This document shows positions 39,333 to 45,845 of a stretch of DNA of 45,845 nt, in pieces. Source of the stretch: Elusimicrobiota bacterium (lineage in GTDB: Bacteria; Elusimicrobiota; Elusimicrobia; UBA1565; JACRDR01); the NCBI GenBank assembly GCA_026388115.1, contig JAPLKK010000121.1, forward strand, positions 32,504 through 78,348, read 5' to 3'. Every line of letters starts with the position of its first letter. Positions within the stretch are counted from its first letter, which is position 1. The position numbers and the translations under genes were made by a program. The notes beneath the pieces were generated by a model, which saw nothing but the letters and a program-made list of their open reading frames with translations, made no database searches and was not told where the DNA came from.

Positions 39333-41576
39333 ATGAACCTAGCGGCCCTGCGCGGCAAGCTGCGCGACTGGCTGCATCTCCTCTTGCCGGGGGCGATCCT
39401 CGCGGGCGCCCTGGCCCTGCGGGTGGCCGACTCGCCCTGGGTGACGTGGATCCAGAACCAGGCCTTCGACGCCTATCTCCGGGCCTCGCCGCGCGCCTAC
39501 GCGCCCGTCCCCGTCCGCGTCGTCGACATCGACGAGGAATCCCTGCGCCGGGTCGGACAGTGGCCGTGGCCCCGCACGACGCTGGCGCGCCTCGTCCGCC
39601 GCCTGAACGAGGCGGGAGCGTCGGCCGTCGCCTTCGACGCGGTGTTCGCCGAGCCGGACCGCCCCTCGCCGGCGAGCGTCATCGCCTCCTGGCCCGCCGA
39701 CCCGTCCCTGCGCGATGTCAAGTCGCGCATCGCCGCCCTGCCGGACCACGACGCGGCGTTCGCCCGCTCGATGGCCGGCGGGCGGGTCGTGCTCGGCTTC
39801 GCCATGGGCGGAGACGCCGCCTCGCCTTTGCCCGAGCGCCCGGCGAACTTCGGCGTCAGCGGCGACCCGCCCACGCTGTTTCTCCCGGAGTTCGAGGGGA
39901 CGGTGCGCAACCTTGCCCCCCTGGAGAAAGCGGCCGCCGGAGTCGGCTGCATCGGTTTCGTCCCCGATTCCGACGGCATCCTCCGACGCGCCCCGCTCCT
40001 CTTCAACGCCCGCGGGCATGTCTACCCTTCTCTCGCGCTCGAGGCCCTGCGCGTGGCGCAGGGAGCCAAGACCATCGCGGTCAAGTCGAGCGGCGGCTCC
40101 GGCGCCAGGGCCTTCGGCGGCCAGCACACCGGCATCGTGATGGTCAAGGTCGGGGCGTTCAAGATACCGACCGACGGCGAGGGCCGGTTCTCGATGCATT
40201 TCACCAAAAAGGAGCCGGGCCGCACCGTCCCGGCATGGAAGGCCCTTGACGGCTCGGCGGAGCCGGGCACCTTCCGGGGCGCCATCGTCTTCGTCGGGAC
40301 GAGCGCCCAGGGCCTGCGGGACCTGCGCCCCACCCCGCTCGACCCCTCGGCGCCCGGCGTCGAGGCGCACGCCCAGGTGGCCGAGCAGGTCCTGCTCGGA
40401 GATTTCCTCAGCCGGCCCGACTGGGCGACCGGCGCCGAGATCTGTTTCCTAGTCGCCCTGGGCCTGCTCCTCATCGTCCTCATGCGCCGGCTCGGCCCCA
40501 CGTGGTGCGCGGTCCTGGGCCTCGCCGCCATCGCGGGCTCGATCGTCCTTTCCTGGCGCTCCTTCACCTACCGCGGCTGGCTCTTCGACGCCGTCTATCC
40601 GTCCCTCTCCGTCCTCGCCATCTATCTCGCCTCCTCCCTAATCACCTATCTCAAGACCGAGGCGGAGCGGCGGCAGGTGCGCAGCGCCTTCGGGCAGTAC
40701 CTGCATCCCAAGCTGGTCGCCGACCTCGCGCGCCACCCGGAGAAGCTCCAGCTCGGCGGCGTCGTGCGCGACATGACCGTCCTCTTCTGCGACATCCGCG
40801 GATTCACCACCATCTCCGAGCAGTACGACGCCATCGGCCTCACCCGCGTCATCAACCGCTTCTTGACGCCCATGAGCGGCATCATCATGGAGAGGCGAGG
40901 CACCATCGACAAGTACATCGGCGACTGCATCATGGCTTTTTGGAACGCGCCCGAGGACGACCCCGCCCACGCGGCCAACGCCTGCGCCTCCGCCCTGGAG
41001 ATGCACCGGCGGCTGGGCGAGCTCAACGGCCGCTGGGAGAAGGAGGACATCGCCGCGGGCCGCAAGTTCATCGCCATCCACATCGGCGCCGGCCTCAACA
41101 GCGGGCCCTGCCTGGTGGGCAACATGGGCTCGGACCAGAAGTTCAACTACTCGGTCCTCGGCGACGACGTGAACCTCGCCTCCAGGCTCGAGGGCCAGTC
41201 GAAGACGTACGGGGTGGACACGGTCATCGGCCCCCGGACGCGCGAATTGGCGCCGGCCTTCGCCGCCTTGGAGCTCGACCTCATCAAGGTGAAAGGCAAG
41301 ACCAAGCCGGTCCGCATCCATGCCCTTCTCGGGGACGCCGCGCTCGCCGCCGACGCGGATTTCCGGCGCCTGGCCGAGGAGCACGCGGCGATGCTGGCCG
41401 CCTACCGGGCGCAAGGCTGGGACGAAGCCCGCCGCAGGCTCGCGGCCTGCGAGGACCTGGGCGGTTCCCTCCGCTTGACCAAGCTCTACCGGCTCTACGA
41501 GCAGCGCGTCGAAGCCTACCGCGCGGCGCCGCCGGGCGAGGGCTGGGACGGCGCCTACACCGCGCTCACGAAGTAG
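39333..41576 (+). CDS. CHASE2-domain adenylate/guanylate cyclase
   Basis: The 747-residue protein has one N-terminal transmembrane helix, an extracytoplasmic CHASE2 domain ('VVDIDEESLRRVGQWPWPR', 'GASAVAFDAVFAEPDR', 'IVFVGTSAQGLRDLRPTPL') and a cluster of hydrophobic helices. A C-terminal class III cyclase domain follows, with metal-binding Asp in 'LFCDIRGFTTISE' and 'KYIGDCIMAFWN' and 'LGDDVNLASRLEG'. Intact catalytic motifs suggest it makes cAMP or cGMP. It is divergent from the barrel-FecR operon, and this trio is a recurrent neighbourhood in Gram-negative bacteria, pointing to envelope sensing. Confidence 0.9.
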   Translation: MNLAALRGKLRDWLHLLLPGAILAGALALRVADSPWVTWIQNQAFDAYLRASPRAYAPVPVRVVDIDEESLRRVGQWPWPRTTLARLVRRLNEAGASAVAFDAVFAEPDRPSPASVIASWPADPSLRDVKSRIAALPDHDAAFARSMAGGRVVLGFAMGGDAASPLPERPANFGVSGDPPTLFLPEFEGTVRNLAPLEKAAAGVGCIGFVPDSDGILRRAPLLFNARGHVYPSLALEALRVAQGAKTIAVKSSGGSGARAFGGQHTGIVMVKVGAFKIPTDGEGRFSMHFTKKEPGRTVPAWKALDGSAEPGTFRGAIVFVGTSAQGLRDLRPTPLDPSAPGVEAHAQVAEQVLLGDFLSRPDWATGAEICFLVALGLLLIVLMRRLGPTWCAVLGLAAIAGSIVLSWRSFTYRGWLFDAVYPSLSVLAIYLASSLITYLKTEAERRQVRSAFGQYLHPKLVADLARHPEKLQLGGVVRDMTVLFCDIRGFTTISEQYDAIGLTRVINRFLTPMSGIIMERRGTIDKYIGDCIMAFWNAPEDDPAHAANACASALEMHRRLGELNGRWEKEDIAAGRKFIAIHIGAGLNSGPCLVGNMGSDQKFNYSVLGDDVNLASRLEGQSKTYGVDTVIGPRTRELAPAFAALELDLIKVKGKTKPVRIHALLGDAALAADADFRRLAEEHAAMLAAYRAQGWDEARRRLAACEDLGGSLRLTKLYRLYEQRVEAYRAAPPGEGWDGAYTALTK

Positions 41577-41705
41577 AAGCGCGCCGGATCCATGGAACGG
41601 TCTAAAGGAATTTTCAGCCGCGCAGCGAACGTGCAAAAAATGCCGTGTTTTCAAGCAGTTCTTCCCTAAACATAAGTTAGTTGGAAAGCGAATGACCCTT
41701 AGGGC

Positions 41706-41711
41706 TAAGCT
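41706..41711 (+). promoter_or_regulatory. Possible -10 box for a leaderless histidine kinase mRNA
   Basis: TAAGCT lies six bases before ATG 41718, as at kinase 1. The -35 (TTGGAA, 19 bases upstream) is weak. No Shine-Dalgarno sequence is present. Confidence 0.4.
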
Positions 41712-41717
41712 AGTGGC

Positions 41718-42659
41718 ATGAACGGATGGAACAGCGAAATGAGCGAGGCGCAGGAGCTCATCTCCATCGTGGCCCACGACCTGCGCAACCCGCTCGGCTG
41801 CGTCGAGGGCTACTCCGAGATCCTGGCATCGAGACAGCTGTCCCCGGCGGAGCGCGAAAAGATCCTGGCGAGGATCCGCTCTTGCTGCCGCTTCATGGAG
41901 AGCACGATCGGCGATATCCTCGACAGCACGGCCTTGGAGCGCGGAGACCTGCCGATGCACGCCGGCCCGGTCGGCCTCTTCGAGGTGCTCAAGCAGGTCG
42001 TCGACGCGATGGAGCATACCGCCTCCAGCCGCCAGGTCCAGCTGATCCTGGCGCCCTTCTCGGGCAAGGACGTCGTCATCGCCGACGCGGGCCGCATCCG
42101 GCAGGCGGTCCAGAACCTCGTGTCCAACGCCATCCAGCACGTGAAGACGGGCACCGGGCGCGTGGGGATCAGGCTCCACGACGCGAACCCCGACCTCATC
42201 GTCGAGGTCACCGATAACGGCGAAGGCATCTCCCCTGAGCATCAGGCGAAGATCTTCGATAAGTTCTTCCGCGCGGGCCCCGAGAGAGCGCGCGGCAACG
42301 TAGGCCTTGGACTGTACGTCGCGGAGCGCGTCGTCTCTCAACATGGCGGCAAGATCTGGGTCCGCTCCGACGGTCCGGGCAAAGGGGCTTCCTTCTATTT
42401 CACCATCGCCAAGTTCGACCCCGAGCGCGCCTACACCGACTTTAAGACCCGGCGAGGCTGCGCCACGCCGCCGCCGCGCCAGCTGGAAGCGCCTCTCGCT
42501 GTGCTCGCCTCGACCAAGCGCGCCCGCGGGCTGCTGTTCCCCTTGGCTCTCGCCCTGGTGGCCGCCGCGGCGCTCTTCTTCCACCGCTCCTCCGCGGATT
42601 TCGACGGCCTGATGGCGTCGGCCGGCCCGTTGCGCTGCGCGGTCGCCGACAAGAAGTGA
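41718..42659 (+). CDS. Histidine kinase without sensor domain, C-terminal membrane tail
   Basis: The 313-residue protein begins with the dimerisation domain itself: His20 in 'VAHDLRNPLGCVEGYSEIL'. The ATPase domain has 'NLVSNAIQHVK', 'VTDNGEGISPEHQAKIFDKF' and 'GNVGLGLYVAERV'. Nothing upstream could be a sensor. After the ATPase domain a basic, Pro-rich segment leads to a C-terminal transmembrane helix ('GLLFPLALALVAAAALFFHR'), an unusual place. It may take its signal from a partner, such as kinase 4 just downstream or the REC-MBL protein. Confidence 0.85.
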   Translation: MNGWNSEMSEAQELISIVAHDLRNPLGCVEGYSEILASRQLSPAEREKILARIRSCCRFMESTIGDILDSTALERGDLPMHAGPVGLFEVLKQVVDAMEHTASSRQVQLILAPFSGKDVVIADAGRIRQAVQNLVSNAIQHVKTGTGRVGIRLHDANPDLIVEVTDNGEGISPEHQAKIFDKFFRAGPERARGNVGLGLYVAERVVSQHGGKIWVRSDGPGKGASFYFTIAKFDPERAYTDFKTRRGCATPPPRQLEAPLAVLASTKRARGLLFPLALALVAAAALFFHRSSADFDGLMASAGPLRCAVADKK

Positions 42660-42720
42660 CGTCGTCGCGGCTTGCGGTCGGGCTCGCCGACTTGGGAGAA
42701 TCCCCTGCAGAGGACCTCCG

Positions 42721-44190
42721 CTGACCATCGACATCCCATCGAGGACGTTCGTCTGCCTGCCGCTGGTCGCCGCGCTCGCGCTGGTCTGGGCTCCGGCCGC
42801 GCGGGCTTCGGCCGGAGCCAAAGGCGCTCCCGAGGCCTCCGCAGGCATGCAGCTGTCCCCCGATGAGGCGGACCCGCTCGCCGCAGCCCAGGCGGAGCTG
42901 CGCCGACGCAAGGCCGAGCTTCTTTCGGACGTGGACCGGCTTGAGACGCTGCTGGGCGGCTACGCCGGTGCCGACGATCTATCCGCCGTCGGAGCCGAGC
43001 GGGACCGTCTCGCGAGCGGCCTGTACAAGGAGTACTGGCAGTTCCACCGCCGGCTGAAAGAGTTCGTCGCGCTTTACGAGCAGCAAGAGGCCGCCGACAT
43101 GCGGCAGTTCTTTTCCGGCGAGCTCAAGGGAAGCGCCCGCGACCGCGCCCACGCGGCCGCGGACCGAAGGCACTTTGCCGACGAGATGTGGAATTTCGAA
43201 AGCAAGATCAGCGCCGTCCTCGGCCAGGATTGGCAGGCCTATGACCGGAGGCAAAAGGAGCTCGCCAAAGAGCGCGCCCGCCAGGCTCAGCAGCGGCGGG
43301 TCGCGGCGGCGGCTGCCGTCCTGGCCGCGTGCGGAGCGGGCTTCTGGGCGTGGAAGAGACGCCGGCGCGGCGGCGGACCGCTGGCCCTTGGAAAGACGGT
43401 CGGCGGCGCCTACAAGCTCGAGCGGGAGATCGGCCGCGGAGCCTCCGGGCCCGTCTTCGAGGCCACCGACCTCTTCCTCCAGCGCAAGGTCGCCGTCAAG
43501 CGGTTGATCGCCGCGCCTGGGAGCGGCCGGCAGGGACGCGAGATGCTCCTAGCGGAGGCCCGGCAGGCCGCGGGGCTGAAGCATCCTCACATCGTCGAGA
43601 TCTTCGCCATCGTCAACGAAGGCGCGGAGCCCCTGCTCGTCTTGGAGTTCGTGGAAGGCGAGCCCCTGCGCTCGGCCCTGGGGCGCCTGGGGGCGCTCAG
43701 CGAGTACTCCGCCCGCGCCATCATTGGGCAGGTCGGCTCGGCGCTCGATTTCGCCCACGCCGCAGGCATCGTCCACGGCGGCCTGAAGCCCGGCAACGTC
43801 ATGCTGACGCCGCAGGGCGCGGCGAAGGTGATGGACTTCGGCTTGACTCATCGCGTCGGCGCCCCATCGGCCGGCCGCGCGGCCGCCGACGCGGCCGCGA
43901 TGTCTCCCTACACGGCGCCGGAGCAGGAGCTTGGCGCGTTGTCGCGGGAGTCAGACCTGTATTCGCTGGGCGTGATGTTCTACGAGGCGGTGACGGGGCG
44001 GCCCCCCTTCGCCGGCCCGGATCTCGCGGCGCAGAAGCGCGAGATGCGCTTCGCGCCGCCGAGCGCAGCGGCCCCCGGCCTCGGCCCGAAGCTCGATCAG
44101 GCCGTCTTTCGGGCGCTGCAAGCCGACCCGAAGCTCCGCTTCCATTCCGCCGCGGAGCTCCTCCAGGCCCTCGGAGCGCCGGCTTCGTAG
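42721..44190 (+). CDS. Membrane Ser/Thr kinase homolog 4, catalytic loop degenerate
   Basis: The 489-residue protein is read from CTG 42721, six bases after AGAGGA, because the ATG at 42847 would remove an evident signal peptide ('VCLPLVAALALVWAPAARAS'). An extracytoplasmic coiled-coil-like domain ('RRKAELLSDVDRLETLL'), a transmembrane helix ('VAAAAAVLAACGAGFWAW') and the kinase fold follow. The catalytic loop reads HGGLKPGN instead of HRDLKPxN (positions 353-354), so the catalytic Asp is lost, and the Gly loop is 'GRGASGPVFEATD'. VAVKRL and DFGLTH remain. It is a predicted pseudokinase; the paralogs at 3964 and 15282 look active. Confidence 0.85.
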   Translation: MTIDIPSRTFVCLPLVAALALVWAPAARASAGAKGAPEASAGMQLSPDEADPLAAAQAELRRRKAELLSDVDRLETLLGGYAGADDLSAVGAERDRLASGLYKEYWQFHRRLKEFVALYEQQEAADMRQFFSGELKGSARDRAHAAADRRHFADEMWNFESKISAVLGQDWQAYDRRQKELAKERARQAQQRRVAAAAAVLAACGAGFWAWKRRRRGGGPLALGKTVGGAYKLEREIGRGASGPVFEATDLFLQRKVAVKRLIAAPGSGRQGREMLLAEARQAAGLKHPHIVEIFAIVNEGAEPLLVLEFVEGEPLRSALGRLGALSEYSARAIIGQVGSALDFAHAAGIVHGGLKPGNVMLTPQGAAKVMDFGLTHRVGAPSAGRAAADAAAMSPYTAPEQELGALSRESDLYSLGVMFYEAVTGRPPFAGPDLAAQKREMRFAPPSAAAPGLGPKLDQAVFRALQADPKLRFHSAAELLQALGAPAS

Positions 44191-44236
44191 GCTCGGCCAT
44201 TGCGCCGGCAGCAGGGCCCCGGACGCGGCGTTTCGA

Positions 44237-45845
44237 TCAGCGCCCGCCGCCCAAGAGCGCCTCGGCCGTCACGGCGCGCGGGGCGATGTCCACCGGCAGG
44301 TCCTTGGCGCGTTCGATCATGGCCTGTTCCTCGGGCGTAAGGACGCCGTATTTAGCGAACAGCGCCTTGGCGGCCGCGTAGTCGCCGTGAGCCTGAACGG
44401 TCATGATCTCGGTGACGAGCTTCTCCACCGCTCTCTTGATCTTCGCGTCGTCGACGGAGAAGGTGCCGTCCTTGTCCGCACGGAAGCCGCCCTTCTCGAT
44501 GAGATAGTTGAGCTGCAGGGCCATGCCCTTGCCGTGCGCCTCGGTCGCGCCGAAGCGCAGCGTGCGGAAGCTGGAGGCCAGGAAGGTGACGTACATCGTG
44601 CGCTCCAGGCGCTTGTCCAGGACTCCCTTGTCCACGAGCCGCTGCAGCGCCCAGAGCCCGGAGATATCGGCCTTGGCCTCCTCGAAGGCGCTGGAAACGT
44701 CCTGGAAGGCCTTGCGCACCGCCTCGCCCTTTCCCGGGCCCGCCTTCACCTCGTGCGGCCCCAAGCCGTGCATGAGCTCGTGCATGAGGATGTGCGTGAA
44801 GAAGGCGTCGAAGTCGAGGCGCGAGACGTCCGCCGGGGCCAGCGCACGCTTGGCCAGCGGCGTCAGGACGACGTCGAACTTCGCCTCCTGCACGTTCTTG
44901 AGCATCACGCGCTTGGTCCCCTTCTCGCGGGTGACGCGCTCGTCGTTGGGAAGATTGAAAGCCGCGGTCGTCACGCCGTGCGCCCCGTCGCCGGTGGCGA
45001 TGACCTGGTTGACCACGCGGATGGGCGCCAGCGCCCCGAGCTTTGGGTTCCGCCACGCGGGGTCGATGGGCAGGTGGTCTTCCAGCTCCTGCAGCTGCGA
45101 GGAGAAGCGCGCGAGCTTGGCGGTCTCGGCGTCGTCGCGCACGGCGATGAAGGCCTCGAAGGCCGCTTTATCGCTGAACCAGTCGTCCTCGTAGGTCTCG
45201 TAAGGGCCGATGGTCGGCTCGAGGGAGGCGTCGAGCTCCATCCACGCCACGTCCGAATCGTAGTAATCGTTGGAGAGGAACGCGGCGGCGCGCTTTTCCA
45301 GGTACGCTTTGAGCGTCGGCTGGGCCGTGAGCGCCGCCGCCTCGCGCAGCAGGGCCGCCGCGCTCATCAGCTCGTTCTGGTACTCGACGGAGTAAGGGAC
45401 CGCCGCCAGCTTGCCGTTGGAGCGTTTGACCACCGTGAAGAACCCGGTCGCCGCTTCCTTGTCGGCCGGCGGCAGAGACGAGAACCACTTCTCGATCTCA
45501 TCCTTGGTCGCATCGGCGGGATAGAAGTTCGCTCCCGCGGGCTTGGCCGGCGCGCCCGGGATGAAGGGCTTGTTGGAATCCTCCCGGGACCAGGGGCCTT
45601 TCTCGATGAGAAAGAAGCGCAGGCGCGCCCGGCCGGCCGGCGTCGGGTCGGCCATCAGCGACAGGAGCATCGAATCGCTGCCCGCCCAGTCCTGCCGCAA
45701 GAACAGCGCGTCCATGAGCTTGGCCGCCTGCACCAGCTTGGCGAGCGCCGCCCGCTCATTGTCCGGCAGCTTTGAGACGTCGGCCTTGATGTCCACCGGC
45801 GCAAACTGCGCGGCGAGCCGCTCGAGGCGCGCCTGCTCCGCGGCG
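44237..45845 (-). CDS. M49-like (dipeptidyl-peptidase III family) metallopeptidase, 5' end cut by window edge
   Basis: The frame is open to the right edge; the GTG at 45796 is not the start, since coding continues in frame ('QARLERLAAQFAPVDIKADV'), so the N-terminus lies outside. The visible 535 residues contain 'FFTHILMHELMHGLGPHEVK', a zinc-binding HExxH in the context of M49 peptidases, and 'FEEAKADISGLWALQ', the second ligand motif (EExxAD). Family members remove dipeptides. I see no membrane segment; whether it is exported cannot be judged. It is convergent with kinase 4. Confidence 0.85.
   Translation of the reverse strand, partial: AAEQARLERLAAQFAPVDIKADVSKLPDNERAALAKLVQAAKLMDALFLRQDWAGSDSMLLSLMADPTPAGRARLRFFLIEKGPWSREDSNKPFIPGAPAKPAGANFYPADATKDEIEKWFSSLPPADKEAATGFFTVVKRSNGKLAAVPYSVEYQNELMSAAALLREAAALTAQPTLKAYLEKRAAAFLSNDYYDSDVAWMELDASLEPTIGPYETYEDDWFSDKAAFEAFIAVRDDAETAKLARFSSQLQELEDHLPIDPAWRNPKLGALAPIRVVNQVIATGDGAHGVTTAAFNLPNDERVTREKGTKRVMLKNVQEAKFDVVLTPLAKRALAPADVSRLDFDAFFTHILMHELMHGLGPHEVKAGPGKGEAVRKAFQDVSSAFEEAKADISGLWALQRLVDKGVLDKRLERTMYVTFLASSFRTLRFGATEAHGKGMALQLNYLIEKGGFRADKDGTFSVDDAKIKRAVEKLVTEIMTVQAHGDYAAAKALFAKYGVLTPEEQAMIERAKDLPVDIAPRAVTAEALLGGGR

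Noticed and set aside
45797-45845. GTG 45796 as start of the M49-like peptidase
   Set aside because: The frame continues to the window edge with protein-like sequence and no ribosome site precedes the GTG.

Overview
The window is GC-rich DNA from a Gram-negative bacterium. This is suggested by an outer-membrane beta-barrel gene, a FecR protein, a predicted lipoprotein and very many Sec signal peptides. I recognise no rRNA, tRNA, ribosomal-protein or housekeeping gene, so taxonomy is open. The mix (CHASE2 cyclase with FecR and a barrel, M49-type peptidase, GYF_2 proteins, CPBP protease with a long Ala/Pro-rich N-terminus) would fit a large-genome Elusimicrobiota, but that is a guess.

Layout. 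Positions 1-31600 are an accessory island of secreted or membrane-anchored proteins in paralogous families, mostly on the minus strand. The families are: RlpA-like double-psi beta-barrel proteins (four), Thr-rich proteins with a Cys-Cys-Gly motif (four), Cys-rich proteins (two), proteins with a WCPGTGTW-type motif and a basic SRNP tail (four clear, two relatives), a tandem pair of 'WTADSRFFVF' proteins, and two large 'KEKExKGxGV' membrane proteins. Mixed in are three membrane Ser/Thr kinases (3964, 12192, 15282), a histidine kinase (13786), a CPBP protease, a zincin and a GNAT acetyltransferase. Positions 28288-34070 hold two GYF_2/TM/Cys-rich proteins and a REC-metallo-beta-lactamase fusion. 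Positions 34177-41576 hold a calpain-like protease with a lipoprotein, then a FecR / outer-membrane barrel / CHASE2-cyclase cluster. Positions 41718-45845 hold a second histidine kinase, a fourth Ser/Thr kinase and an M49-like metallopeptidase cut by the right edge.

Main discovery candidate. Fifteen transcription units in the first 30 kb share a roughly 120-150 nt 5' leader that I cannot match to a known RNA family. Its core is TTAGTGGC, lying between two short hairpins whose sequences change while pairing is kept. A downstream block (TTTGGAxGCATACC) runs into the Shine-Dalgarno sequence, and an upstream block (GTTCAGC or GTTTAAC) is often followed by a CCTC segment complementary to that Shine-Dalgarno. 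It precedes genes on both strands, and every first gene encodes a signal peptide or membrane anchor. I read it as a candidate cis-regulatory RNA, or extended promoter, of a surface/secretome regulon. The kinase and regulator genes lack it and instead have sigma70-like promoters placed so that mRNAs would be leaderless or nearly so.

How the genes may work together (inference): outward-facing kinases, two with a degraded catalytic loop, sense the envelope, while the leader RNA sets output of many small secreted envelope proteins, some of them probably peptidoglycan-associated. Three genes carry one-base frameshifts (4236-4245, about 9421, about 19297) that could be assembly errors or decay.
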